A DNA stretch of 42,674 bases from an uncultured Clostridia bacterium (GCA_934632155.1 CAKTXZ010000023.1:1-42674), one strand, 5' to 3'. Counted from the stretch's first letter, positions 16,556 through 24,742 are shown. A program made the numbers and translations. Notes: generated by a model not told the origin, from the letters alone.

Positions 16556-17584
16556 TTACCGGAATTGCCGGAGGAAGCGCAGATCGCCCTCGTAGAGCAG
16601 GCGCATATCCTTGATGCCATAGCGGAGCATGGTAATGCGCTCCAGACCGATGCCGAAGGCGAAGCCGGAATAGACGCTCGGGTCGATGCCGTTCATTTCC
16701 AGCACCTTGGGGTTGACCATGCCGCAGCCCAGCACCTCGATCCAGCCGGTGCCCTTGCAAACGCGGCAGCCCTTGCCGTGGCAGTTGAAGCAGGTCAGGT
16801 CAACCTCTGCGGAGGGCTCGGTAAAGGGGAAGAAGGAGGGACGGAAGCGCACGTCGATGTCGCTGCCGTAAAGGCGCTTGGCAAAGGCGTCCAGCGTTCC
16901 CTTGAGGTCGGCCATGGTCACGTCCTTGTCGATAACCAGCCCCTCGAGCTGATGGAACACGGGGCTGTGCGTCGCGTCGACCTCATCGGCGCGGAAAACG
17001 CGGCCGGGGCAGACGATGCGGATAGGCAGCGGATGCGTCTGCATGGTGCGCGCCTGTACGGGCGACGTATGCGTGCGCAGTACGATGTTATCGTCAATAT
17101 AGAAGGTATCCTGCGCGTCGCGCGCGGGGTGATTTTGGGGCAGGTTCAGCAGCTCGAAGTTGTAGTGATCCAGCTCAACCTCGGGGCCCTCCACCACCTC
17201 AAAGCCCAGCCCGGTGAAGCAGTCCAGCACCTCGTCGAGCACCAGCTGAATAGGATGCTCCGCGCCGATGGCGGGCAAATCGCGCGGCTCGGTCACGTCG
17301 ATGGCTTCGCGGCGCAGCTTTTCTTCCTTTTCGCGCGCGGCCAGCTCCCGCTGCCGCTCGTCCAGCATGGCGGTCAGGCGCTCGCGCGCTTCGTTAATCA
17401 GCTGCCCCGCCTTGGGCCGATCCTCGGGGCTCAATTGCCCCATGCCGCGCAGCAGCGCCGTCAGGCTGCCCTTCTTGCCCAGCACCTTGACCCGCAGCGC
17501 CTCCAGATGCGGCGTGGCGGTGGTTTCGGACAGCTCCTTTTTCATTTCCTCGCTGATCTGCGCCAGATTTTCCCGAATGTCCAT
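16556..17584 (-). CDS. pheS: Phenylalanyl-tRNA synthetase alpha subunit
   Basis: 342 aa. An N-terminal coiled coil (about 1-75) precedes the class II catalytic core with motif 2 (FRADEVDATHSPVFHQLEG) and motif 3 (GFAFGIGLERITML). A CFNCHGKGCRVCKGTG insert has four Cys that may bind zinc; this insert occurs in many PheS proteins. The start at 17584 is preceded by GGAGGGAG; in-frame ATGs further up lie within the T-box terminator and were discarded. Expression is controlled by the T-box at 17613-17853. Confidence 0.97.
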   Translation of the reverse strand: MDIRENLAQISEEMKKELSETTATPHLEALRVKVLGKKGSLTALLRGMGQLSPEDRPKAGQLINEARERLTAMLDERQRELAAREKEEKLRREAIDVTEPRDLPAIGAEHPIQLVLDEVLDCFTGLGFEVVEGPEVELDHYNFELLNLPQNHPARDAQDTFYIDDNIVLRTHTSPVQARTMQTHPLPIRIVCPGRVFRADEVDATHSPVFHQLEGLVIDKDVTMADLKGTLDAFAKRLYGSDIDVRFRPSFFPFTEPSAEVDLTCFNCHGKGCRVCKGTGWIEVLGCGMVNPKVLEMNGIDPSVYSGFAFGIGLERITMLRYGIKDMRLLYEGDLRFLRQFR

Positions 17585-17612
17585 GCGATTGCTCCCTCCT
17601 GTTGTGTGCATC

Positions 17613-17853
17613 AAAAAACGCCCCGTGACGTTTTTCGTCATGGGGCGCAGAGAATGCGCGGTACCACCCATTTTCGGCGGGAAACCCGCCCTTCATTCCG
17701 CCCGTAACGCGGGCGCACGGCGACGCCTACTTTGCTTCCGCGCCGCAGCTCCGGAGCGAATGCCCTCCCGCGCTCTGGACAGCTTCCAGCCAGTGGCCGC
17801 CCTTCTCTTGCAAAGCGCCGCAGCGGAGGGGTTGTTCTCCTTCCTTGCCGTTG
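17613..17853 (-). promoter_or_regulatory. T-box leader of pheST
   Basis: On the minus strand the T-box motif GGTGGTACCGCG (17668-17657) is followed by a terminator: CGCCCCATGACG pairs with CGTCACGGGGCG, then TTTTTT (17618-17613). An upstream purine-rich arm contains CATTCGC, whose TTC (17760-17758) could be the Phe specifier codon. Uncharged tRNA-Phe would pair with the specifier and with the T-box bulge, favouring the antiterminator and read-through into pheS. The exact Stem I fold was not computed, so the specifier is tentative. Confidence 0.9.
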
Positions 17854-17859
17854 AGTGTC

Positions 17860-17888
17860 ATTATAGCACGCGCGCAGGGGAAGGTCAA
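17860..17888 (-). promoter_or_regulatory. Promoter of the pheST T-box transcript
   Basis: TTGACC (17888-17883), 17-bp spacer, TATAAT (17865-17860) preceded by TG (TGCTATAAT). Confidence 0.8.
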
Positions 17889-17950
17889 GGCGCAGACGCA
17901 AAAAAGAAGCCCTGCGCAAAGCGTTGCGCCCCGCGCGCCGTTTCGCCGCC

Positions 17951-19987
17951 TCAGCCGATTTCCGCGCCGTCGGGCATGATGGGATCGGCGGTCAGCAGGC
18001 GCAGGGTTTCGCTGCCGTCCTCGTTCGCCCTGACGGCGGAAAGCAGCATGCCCTGGCTTTCAATGCCCATGATTTTCCGCGGCGCAAGGTTGGCCAGCAG
18101 AATAAGCTTTTTGCCGATCAGCTCCTCCGGCGTATGGAACTTGGCGATGCCGGAAAGCACCGTACGCTCCTCGTCGCCCAGCGAAAGACGGAATTTGAGC
18201 AGCTTTTCGCTCTTTTCCACCCGTTCGCATTCGACCACGCGCGCAACGCGCAGCTTGATCTTCTCAAAATCGCCAAAGGAAATGCAGCCCTCGGGCAGCT
18301 CCTGCTTCTTCGCCTGCTTTTCCTGCTGCTTATCCTGCTTCTTCGCCTGCTTTTCCTGCGCCTTTTCCGCCTTCTTTTCCGCCGGGTTTTCCTCCGGGTT
18401 CAGCGCCTGCAGCTCCTTTTTCACATCGATGCGGGGGAAGAGCGCCTCGCCCTTTTGCACCCTTGTGCCGGCGGGCAGCGCGCCGAAGGCGGCCAGCGAC
18501 GCCCATGTCTTGAGCGCCTCGTCCGCCACGCCCAGCTGCGCGAAGATCCGCTCGGGCTGCTTGGGCATAAACGGCCCCGTCAGCACGGCGACAAACCGCA
18601 CGCATTCGGCCAGCATGTTCATCACATTGGCAAGCCGGCCGCGCTTCGCTTCATCCTTGCACAGCACCCACGGCTGCGTCAGGTCGATATATTTATTGCA
18701 TTCGCCGACCACCTTCCAGATCTCCGCCAGCGCCTGCGAGAACTGCAGCCTGTTCATCTGCGCCTCCACGGCGGCGGGCAGCGCGGCGCAGTGCGCGCGC
18801 AGCGGCTCGTCCACCGCGGGGTCAACGTCCGCCGTCCACGCGGGCAGCGCGCCGTCGAAATATTTTTCGATCATCGCCACCGTGCGGGACACAAGGTTGC
18901 CCAGATCATTGGCGAGGTCGGCGTTCATGCGGGTCAGGAAGGCCTCGTTGGAATAATTGCCGTCCGCGCCGAAGGGCATTTCACGCAGCAGGTAATAGCG
19001 CAGCGCGTCCGCGCCGTAGCGCGCCACGATGGGCTGCGCATAGACGACGTTGCCCTTGGATTTGCTCATTTTATCGTTGGCGAACAGCAGCCAGCCGTGG
19101 GCGAAGACCTGCTTGGGCAGGGGCAGCCCCAGCGCGTGGAGCATGATGGGCCAATAGATGGTGTGGAAGCGCACGATCTCCTTACCCACCAGATGCACGT
19201 CCGCCGGCCAATATTTGCGGAAGAGCCGGTCGTCCGGCGAATCGTAGCCCAGTGCGGAAATATAATTGGACAGCGCGTCGATCCACACATACACAACGTG
19301 CTTGGGGTCAAAATCCACCGGCACGCCCCATGTGAAGCTGGTGCGGCTCACGCACAGATCCTGCAGGCCGGGCTTGAGGAAATTGTTAATCATTTCGTTA
19401 GCGCGGGAGGCGGGCTGAATGAAATCGGGATGGGTCTGGATATAGTCGATCAGCCAATCCTGATATTTGCTCATACGGAAGAAATAGCTTTCCTCCTGCA
19501 TGGGCTCGACGGGCGCGCCGCAATCCGGGCAGCATTTCACGCCGTTCTTCTCCACCACCTGCGTGGGCGTCCAGAACGATTCGCACGGCGTGCAGTACAG
19601 CCCCTCGTAGGCGCTCTTATAAATGTCGCCCTGATCGTAGAAGCGGCGGAAAATCTTTTGCACGGCGCGCACATGGCGTTCGTCCGTGGTGCGGATGAAA
19701 TCGTCGTATTCAACCTCCATCAGCTTCCAAAGCTCCTTGGTGTTGGCCACAATTTCATCGACATACTGCTTGGGCGTTACGCCCTTCTCGGCCGCCTTGC
19801 GCTCGATCTTCTGGCCGTGCTCGTCCGTACCGGTGAGGAAATAGGCGTCGTAGCCCGTCAGCTTCTTAAAGCGCGTCATCGTGTCCGCCGCCACGGTGGT
19901 GTAGGTGTGCCCGATGTGCATGTTGCCCGACGGGTAATAGATGGGTGTGGTGATGTAGAAGGTCTTTTTTTCGCAGGATTCGCACAT
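17951..19987 (-). CDS. metG: Methionyl-tRNA synthetase with C-terminal tRNA-binding domain
   Basis: 678 aa. Class I synthetase with HIGH motif (MHIGHTYT, about 23-30) and KMSKS (306-310). The zinc knuckle is of CxxC type (CTPCESFW and CCPDCGAP, about 145-170). The anticodon-binding helical domain is followed by a Trbp111/EMAPII-like OB domain (about 570-678). Between them lies a low-complexity linker of Lys, Gln, Glu and Ala (EKQAKKQDKQQEKQAKKQE, about 530-560) that looks repeat-expanded. It charges tRNA-Met. GGGAGAG lies upstream of the ATG. The gene is transcribed alone from a T-box-controlled promoter; its end is 63 bp from the pheST promoter, with no strong terminator seen between. Confidence 0.97.
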   Translation of the reverse strand: MCESCEKKTFYITTPIYYPSGNMHIGHTYTTVAADTMTRFKKLTGYDAYFLTGTDEHGQKIERKAAEKGVTPKQYVDEIVANTKELWKLMEVEYDDFIRTTDERHVRAVQKIFRRFYDQGDIYKSAYEGLYCTPCESFWTPTQVVEKNGVKCCPDCGAPVEPMQEESYFFRMSKYQDWLIDYIQTHPDFIQPASRANEMINNFLKPGLQDLCVSRTSFTWGVPVDFDPKHVVYVWIDALSNYISALGYDSPDDRLFRKYWPADVHLVGKEIVRFHTIYWPIMLHALGLPLPKQVFAHGWLLFANDKMSKSKGNVVYAQPIVARYGADALRYYLLREMPFGADGNYSNEAFLTRMNADLANDLGNLVSRTVAMIEKYFDGALPAWTADVDPAVDEPLRAHCAALPAAVEAQMNRLQFSQALAEIWKVVGECNKYIDLTQPWVLCKDEAKRGRLANVMNMLAECVRFVAVLTGPFMPKQPERIFAQLGVADEALKTWASLAAFGALPAGTRVQKGEALFPRIDVKKELQALNPEENPAEKKAEKAQEKQAKKQDKQQEKQAKKQELPEGCISFGDFEKIKLRVARVVECERVEKSEKLLKFRLSLGDEERTVLSGIAKFHTPEELIGKKLILLANLAPRKIMGIESQGMLLSAVRANEDGSETLRLLTADPIMPDGAEIG

Positions 19988-20025
19988 AGCCTTTCTCTCC
20001 CTTCGAAATATGCCGCGGGGAAATG

Positions 20026-20300
20026 AAAAACGCCCCGCGCCGCCATGGACGCAGGGGCGTATGCTTTCATACGCGGTACCACCCTGATTTACGCCTGCGC
20101 CGCCAAGCGGCCCCTTGCAGGCCCGCGGCGCAGCGCGTCTTCGTTCTGCGGATATCGGCGCCGCCCGGCGCAGGCTTGGCCCTCACTTCGCCCGCGCGCG
20201 CTCCCGGGCCATGTTCCCGCGCTTCCCCGCCGCCGCCTTTCACCTGCCGCGGCTCTCTTTCAGGCGTACCCGCGCGGTACTCTCCCGTTCATTGCGTATT
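20026..20300 (-). promoter_or_regulatory. T-box leader of metG
   Basis: T-box AGGGTGGTACCGCG on the minus strand (20085-20072). It is followed by the terminator hairpin: CGCCCC arm at 20059-20050, GGGGCG arm ending at 20031, and TTTTT (20030-20026). A candidate Met specifier ATG lies in GAACATGGCCC (ATG at 20212-20210) within the GC-rich Stem I region. Fold not computed. Confidence 0.88.
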
Positions 20301-20306
20301 AATTGT

Positions 20307-20335
20307 ATCATAGCATTTTTTTCCCTGCCCGTCAA
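20307..20335 (-). promoter_or_regulatory. Promoter of the metG T-box transcript
   Basis: TTGACG (20335-20330), 17-bp spacer, TATGAT (20312-20307). Confidence 0.75.
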
Positions 20336-20480
20336 GCCCGGAACGCCGCTAAACAAGTCAGGAACGCGCCGGGCAGGGCGGTTGCGTCGTATGGGCCTCA
20401 GCCGCATGCCTGCAAAATCAATGGCCGCGGCAGCCGCGCAGACTCACTCGCCGCCCGCGTTTGCCGCGTGCGATGGGATA

Positions 20481-20600
20481 CGCCCGACCGCCCGCCACAT
20501 TCGCGGCATGGGAGAGAATACGCCCGACCGCCCGCCACATTCGCGGCATGGGAGAGAATACGCCCGACCGCCCGCCACATTCGCGGCATGGGAGAGAATA
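20481..20600. repeat. Three perfect tandem copies of a 40-bp unit
   Basis: The unit begins ACGCCCGACCGCCCGCCACA and ends GGCATGGGAGAGAAT; copies start at 20481, 20521 and 20561 with no differences. Degenerate partial copies flank it (GCGATGGGAT before, ACGCTCGACAGCC after). Since 40 is not a multiple of 3 and there is no ribosome binding site, it is not coding. It lies between the divergent metG and WG-repeat promoters; 20336-20655 contains nothing else recognisable. Confidence 0.9.
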
Positions 20601-20655
20601 CGCTCGACAGCCTAACGCGCGAAAAGGCGTTTGTTCGGCTGCGTTTTCTTTTATA

Positions 20656-20684
20656 TTTACAAATACTGGAATTGATAGTATAAT
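20656..20684 (+). promoter_or_regulatory. Promoter of the WG-repeat gene
   Basis: TTTACA (20656-20661), 17-bp spacer, TATAAT (20679-20684). Confidence 0.8.
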
Positions 20685-20722
20685 ATGGTTGCAATACTGC
20701 CATCAGAAAGGGCGAAATAAAC

Positions 20723-21925
20723 ATGAAGGCTTGGTACAAACGAGCAATCGGACTGCTGCTGGTCGCAGTGCTGCTTCACGCAGCATTGGCATATGCAGAG
20801 AACGATCACCGATACTCCAGCGTGGATGGATTTCAAAATGGACTGGCATACGTGTGGAAGGACGGGAAAGGAGGCTTCATTGATACGAGCGGGAAAGAAG
20901 TCATCCCGTGCCAGTATGATTATGCCGACAACTTTAGCGAAGGCTTAGCGTCTGTGGAGAAAGACGGAAAATGGGGCTACATCGATACGACGGGGAAGGA
21001 GACCATCCCGTGCCATTATAGCTATGCCGAAACTTTCAACGAAGGCTTAGCGCGCGTGAAGAAGGATGGGAAATACGGCTTCATTGATATGACCGGAAAG
21101 GAAGTCATCCCGTGCCAGTATGATTATGCCAACAACTTTAGCGAAGGCTTAGTATGCGTGAAAAAAAGCGGAAGACAGAGTTACCTTGATACAACCGGAA
21201 AGGAAGTCATTCCGTGCCAATATGACGGTGCCAATTCTTTCAGCGAAGGCTTGGCGTGCGTGAGAAAGAACGAGAAATGGGGCTACATTGATACGGCTGG
21301 AAAGGAAGTCATCCCGTGCCAGTATGATTATGCCGACAACTTTAGCGAAGGCTTAGCGTCTGTGGAGAAAGACGGAAAATGGGGCTACATCAATACGACA
21401 GGAAAGGAAGTAGTCCCGTGCCAATATGACGGTGCCAATTCTTTCAGCGAAGGCTTAGCGCCTGTGGAGAAAGACGGAAAATGGGGCTACATCAATACGA
21501 CAGGAAAGGAAGTAGTCCCGTGCCAATATGACAGTGCTGTTTTTTTCAACGAAGGCTTAGCGCAGGTGAAGAAGAACGGGAAATACGGCTACATCGATGC
21601 GACTGGGAAAGAAATTGTTTCTTGCCAATATGAAGATGCTGTTTGGGTTTTTAGCGAAGGCTTGGCGCGCGTAAAGAAGGACGAAAAATACGGCTACCTC
21701 GACACGACTGGGAAGGAGGTCATCCCGTGCCAATATGAAAACGCTTTGGCCTTCAAAGATGGCTTGGCACGCGTAAAAGAGCAGAAATATGGCTATATTG
21801 ATACAACCGGCAAAAAAATAATTTCCTGCGAATACAACCGGGTAGCATACGGCGAGGGATATTTCACCTTGATTAAAGACGGTTACCTGACCATTCTGGA
21901 CAAGAATTTGAACAGGGTATTCTAA
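20723..21925 (+). CDS. Secreted WG-repeat protein
   Basis: 400 aa: signal peptide (about 1-25, IGLLLVAVLLHAALAYA) followed by ten WG/KWG repeats of about 34 residues, each like FSEGLASVEKDGKWGYIDT followed by TGKEVIPCQYDYAD. The Cys in IPCQY is present in almost every repeat. Repeats of this class form beta-propeller-like or solenoid folds with unknown partners, usually outside the cell. Base composition is lower in GC than the surroundings. It has its own strong promoter and terminator, and a weak GAAAGGG ribosome binding site before the ATG. Confidence 0.88.
   Translation: MKAWYKRAIGLLLVAVLLHAALAYAENDHRYSSVDGFQNGLAYVWKDGKGGFIDTSGKEVIPCQYDYADNFSEGLASVEKDGKWGYIDTTGKETIPCHYSYAETFNEGLARVKKDGKYGFIDMTGKEVIPCQYDYANNFSEGLVCVKKSGRQSYLDTTGKEVIPCQYDGANSFSEGLACVRKNEKWGYIDTAGKEVIPCQYDYADNFSEGLASVEKDGKWGYINTTGKEVVPCQYDGANSFSEGLAPVEKDGKWGYINTTGKEVVPCQYDSAVFFNEGLAQVKKNGKYGYIDATGKEIVSCQYEDAVWVFSEGLARVKKDEKYGYLDTTGKEVIPCQYENALAFKDGLARVKEQKYGYIDTTGKKIISCEYNRVAYGEGYFTLIKDGYLTILDKNLNRVF
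20830..21850 (+). repeat. Ten 102-bp coding repeats in the WG gene
   Basis: The repeats are close to identical in DNA as well as protein. For example, the segment around 20915-20995 (TATGCCGACAACTTTAGCGA onward) recurs around 21325-21390, and the CAATATGACGGTGCCAATTC block recurs at about 21218 and 21421. Such identity suggests recent duplication or gene conversion inside the gene. Confidence 0.8.
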
Positions 21926-21953
21926 GGCGTTATCCAAGGCCTATCCAAACATC

Positions 21954-21980
21954 AGGCCGCCCGATTGGGCGGCCTTTGCT
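21954..21980 (+). terminator. Terminator of the WG-repeat gene
   Basis: AGGCCGCCC (21954-21962), loop GATT, GGGCGGCCT (21967-21975), then TTGCTAT. It lies between convergent genes. Confidence 0.8.
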
Positions 21981-22008
21981 ATCGAAAAAGGGATGGATCG
22001 TTCGCCTT

Positions 22009-22596
22009 TCAGGCGCGCGCTTCGTCCAATTCCCGCTTCAGCCGCAGCACATCCTCCTCATAGGTCACGGCGAGGGCGCGGCGATAGATAATGGAGGCGG
22101 GGTGATACAGCGCGAAAAGCGGAACCCCCGCCGTGCTGTCCAGCCATTGGCCATGGCAGGCGCCGATGGTCGTTTTGCCGCTCGTGAGCGCGTGCAGCGG
22201 CACATTGCCCAGCGTCGCCAGCGCGCGCGGGCGCACCAGCGCAATTTCCCGCATCAGCCACGGCGTAAAGAGGGAAAGCTCCTCCCGGTTGGGCGCGCGG
22301 TTGCGGCTGCGTCCCGTCGGCCCCTTTTCCGTGGGGCGGATTTTGACCACGTTGGTAACAAAAATCGCCTCACGGGGCAGGCGCAGCATTTGCAGAAATT
22401 CATCCAGATTTTTGCCCGCCTTGCCCACGAAGGGACGGCGCTTGATTACCTCGGTTTCGCCCGGCGCCTCGCCGATGAGCATCAGCTCCGGGGCGTTCTC
22501 GTTGCCCTCGCCCAGCACCAGCGGCTTATCCTCGCCCGGCCAAAGCGGCCTGAAAAACGCCGTCATTTCATCGTATAATCCGCTCAGCCCGGCCAT
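22009..22596 (-). CDS. Uracil-DNA glycosylase superfamily protein without Fe-S ligands
   Basis: 195 aa. Family 4/5 UDG-type motifs are present: GEAPGETEV near residue 42 (motif 1), TNVVKIRPT (central strand) and LYHPAS (motif 2). Only one Cys (GACHG) remains, so the four Cys that bind the 4Fe-4S cluster in type IV UDGs are absent. The adjacent upstream gene is a canonical Cys-containing family 4 UDG, so this looks like a diverged paralog. Likely role in base-excision repair or binding of damaged DNA; activity on uracil is not certain. It is the last gene of a long minus-strand run. Confidence 0.85.
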   Translation of the reverse strand: MAGLSGLYDEMTAFFRPLWPGEDKPLVLGEGNENAPELMLIGEAPGETEVIKRRPFVGKAGKNLDEFLQMLRLPREAIFVTNVVKIRPTEKGPTGRSRNRAPNREELSLFTPWLMREIALVRPRALATLGNVPLHALTSGKTTIGACHGQWLDSTAGVPLFALYHPASIIYRRALAVTYEEDVLRLKRELDEARA

Positions 22597-22616
22597 GCGG
22601 CCATCCCTCCAAACGC

Positions 22617-23177
22617 TTATTGCTTCAGCTGCTCCATTTTTTCGCGCACGGCCTTAAAATCGTGCCATGCATCGCGTTTTTTGCTTTCGTCGCGCAAAAG
22701 CGCCGCCGGGTGATAGGTGGGCATGAAATACACGCCCTTTTTTTCCACCCAAACGCCGCGGTCACGCGTGATGCGCGTGCTTTCGCCCAGCACGGCGCGC
22801 GCCGCCGTCGCGCCCAGCAGCACGATCACCTGCGGGCGCACCAGCGAAAACTGCGCCCTGAGAAAGGGCATGCAGGCGGCGGCCTCCTCGGGCAGGGGCG
22901 TGCGGTTGTGGGGCGGGCGGCATTTGACCACATTGCAGATGTAAACCTCCTGCCGCGTCAGGCCGATGGCCGCGAGCATTTTGGTCAGCAATTGCCCCGC
23001 CGCGCCCACGAAGGCCAGTCCCTGCAAATCCTCCTCCGCGCCGGGGCCCTCGCCGATGAGCATCAGCCGCGCGCGCGGGTCGCCCTGACCGGGCACCTTG
23101 TGATGAATGCCGCGGCATAGCTCGCACTGCTCGCATACGGCGATCTGCGCGTTCAAGCCGTCCCATGAAACCTGCAC
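22617..23177 (-). CDS. Type IV uracil-DNA glycosylase (4Fe-4S)
   Basis: 186 aa. Family 4 UDG: motif 1 GEGPGAEED, motif 2 PTYHPAALLRD, and four Cys for a 4Fe-4S cluster (two in CEQCELC, one in VVKCRPP, one in AAACMPF). It removes uracil from DNA produced by cytosine deamination. The GTG at 23177 was chosen because GGAGG lies 7 bases upstream; a TTG two codons earlier is too close to it. It is 20 bp upstream of its Fe-S-less paralog. Confidence 0.93.
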   Translation of the reverse strand: MQVSWDGLNAQIAVCEQCELCRGIHHKVPGQGDPRARLMLIGEGPGAEEDLQGLAFVGAAGQLLTKMLAAIGLTRQEVYICNVVKCRPPHNRTPLPEEAAACMPFLRAQFSLVRPQVIVLLGATAARAVLGESTRITRDRGVWVEKKGVYFMPTYHPAALLRDESKKRDAWHDFKAVREKMEQLKQ

Positions 23178-23208
23178 GGCCAAGCCTCCTTCGTATTATG
23201 CCCGTTTT

Positions 23209-23427
23209 TTACTGAAAACGTGTGCGCAAAATGGCGAAGGTGCTGTTCACATCCTGCGCAAGCCATGTCAGCAGGCTCATCAGCAGCGCCACGAGCACCA
23301 GAATGCTCACCACGCCCAGCACCACGCCCAGAAATTCCATCACGCCTGCGGCCACGCGGTAATGATCGCGCCTTTCTTCCTTTTCCCATTCGCGCTGCAG
23401 CCGCTCGTCGTTTTGCTGCGGAAGCAT
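23209..23427 (-). CDS. Small single-pass membrane protein
   Basis: 72 aa: a charged N-terminal stretch (LQREWEKEERRDHYR) followed by one hydrophobic segment (about 29-57, VMEFLGVVLGVVSILVLVALLM). GAGGTGAGGG precedes the ATG at 23427. It sits 31 bp upstream of the type IV UDG on the same strand. No family recognised; coding status is supported by the ribosome binding site and position in the run. Confidence 0.7.
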   Translation of the reverse strand: MLPQQNDERLQREWEKEERRDHYRVAAGVMEFLGVVLGVVSILVLVALLMSLLTWLAQDVNSTFAILRTRFQ

Positions 23428-23521
23428 ACACCCTCACCTCGCTTTTCCCTTTTGCTTGATTCGCGCCCTTCGCCCCGTTTTCCTGTTTGCATCGCGAAAG
23501 CGCGCGCTTGGTATCCTGCTA

Positions 23522-24037
23522 TTACACGTAATCCATCCACGGCGCGGCCTCGTCCGTGCGCCCGGTCAGGCTGCCCGCGTCGCACAGGCCGGGAAAGCCC
23601 TGCTGGCGCAGCGCCTCGTAGAGCACGATCGCCACGGAATTGCTCAGGTTCAGCGACCGCGCGTCCGCGCGCATGGGGATGCGGACGCAGCGCTCGTATA
23701 CCCGTGACAAAAGCGATTCAGGCAGCCCCTTCGTTTCGCAGCCAAACACCAGAAAATCGTCCGTGCCGTATACGGTCTCGGTATAGGCGCGCGGCGCTTT
23801 CGTGCTGGCGAAATGGTATCGCGCGTCGGGGTATTTCTCCATCAGCGCTTCAAAGCTGGGCAGCACGGTCATGTTCACCATCGAAAAATAGTCCAGCCCG
23901 GCGCGCTTCATGTATTTATCCTTCAGCTCAAAGCCCAGCGGCTCAATCAGAATCAGATCCGTCCGGGTGGCGGCGCAGGTGCGGGCGATATTGCCCGTGT
24001 TTTGGGGAATTTCCGGGTTATAAAGCACGACGTGCAT
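23522..24037 (-). CDS. trmL: tRNA (cytidine(34)-2'-O)-methyltransferase
   Basis: 171 aa, full-length SPOUT-class TrmL. Signature segments are NPEIPQNTGNIARTCAAT at the N-terminus, FGCETKGLP, and the C-terminal knot SLNLSNSVAIVLYEALRQ. It methylates the ribose of the wobble base of certain tRNA-Leu using S-adenosylmethionine. AAGGAG sits 7 bases before the ATG. It starts 15 bp after the preceding gene stops, so it is in the same transcript. Confidence 0.95.
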   Translation of the reverse strand: MHVVLYNPEIPQNTGNIARTCAATRTDLILIEPLGFELKDKYMKRAGLDYFSMVNMTVLPSFEALMEKYPDARYHFASTKAPRAYTETVYGTDDFLVFGCETKGLPESLLSRVYERCVRIPMRADARSLNLSNSVAIVLYEALRQQGFPGLCDAGSLTGRTDEAAPWMDYV

Positions 24038-24052
24038 AGCGTTTCTCCTTGC

Positions 24053-24742
24053 TTATCGAATGCCGGCCGAGGCCTCCTTGACCTTCACGCCCGTCGCCAG
24101 CCGCAGCGCGGCACGCAGGCCAAGCAGCTGCAAATCCCGCAGCTGGCCGGAAATTGTTTCCTCCAGCCCGTCCACATCGCGCAAATCGCGCGCCCAAATC
24201 GCGCGGTCGGACAGCACGGCGTAGGCCAGCGATTCGGGCGGCATATCGCAGCTGAGCCGCGAAAAGGCGTAAAGCGTATCCTCCGCGGCCAAAAGGCGCG
24301 CGTCGCCCCCCTTGCGCCGCAGCGTATAGCCGCCCGCCCCGTCCGGCGTCAGGCCGGCGTAGAGCATAATCAGCAGCGACAGCGACATGCACAGGCAGGC
24401 GGGCAACGGCTCGTCCTTCTCCTGCGCGCGCAGGATCAGCGGCAGGACGCTCGCCCGCCATTTTTCAAACGCGTCGCTCAGGCGCGGCAGAACGGCCTCG
24501 TCCTTTTCGACGTTGTCCAATTCGCCGCACGCGGCGATGGTCGCGCGGTCGACGGCCTCGCGCCCGATGGACAGCTGCGGCATGATCTCGTACATCAGCG
24601 CGTGCCCCATAAAGGCGCGCGCGTCCTCATCCCGCATGCATTCGCCCACCGTTTCATTCCCGCCCAGGAACCCCGCCGGGCCAATCACCAGCAGCAGCGC
24701 GTCGTGAAGCTCGCGCGCCAGCGTTTCTTCCTTCCAAGCCAT
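24053..24742 (-). CDS. Stand-alone C-terminal domain of the mannitol/tagaturonate dehydrogenase type
   Basis: 229 aa that resemble only the helical C-terminal half of UxaB/mannitol dehydrogenase proteins: ELHDALLLVIGPAGFLGG and ETVGECM align with the family's start of that domain, followed by ALMYEIMPQL and FEKWRASVLPLI. The NAD-binding Rossmann half (about 250 aa) is missing; upstream DNA belongs to the PHP gene. The frame is open and GAGGAGC lies before the ATG, so it is probably expressed and not a fresh remnant. It may have lost dehydrogenase activity and gained another role. The family link rests on pattern recognition. Confidence 0.6.
   Translation of the reverse strand: MAWKEETLARELHDALLLVIGPAGFLGGNETVGECMRDEDARAFMGHALMYEIMPQLSIGREAVDRATIAACGELDNVEKDEAVLPRLSDAFEKWRASVLPLILRAQEKDEPLPACLCMSLSLLIMLYAGLTPDGAGGYTLRRKGGDARLLAAEDTLYAFSRLSCDMPPESLAYAVLSDRAIWARDLRDVDGLEETISGQLRDLQLLGLRAALRLATGVKVKEASAGIR

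Noticed and set aside
14067..16595. An 842-codon plus-strand frame opposite pheT
   Set aside because: Shadow frame produced by GC-rich codon use in pheT; rich in His, Arg and Gln with no family match.
20481..20600. Possible CRISPR array
   Set aside because: The 40-bp units are joined directly, with no unique spacers, and no cas genes are near.
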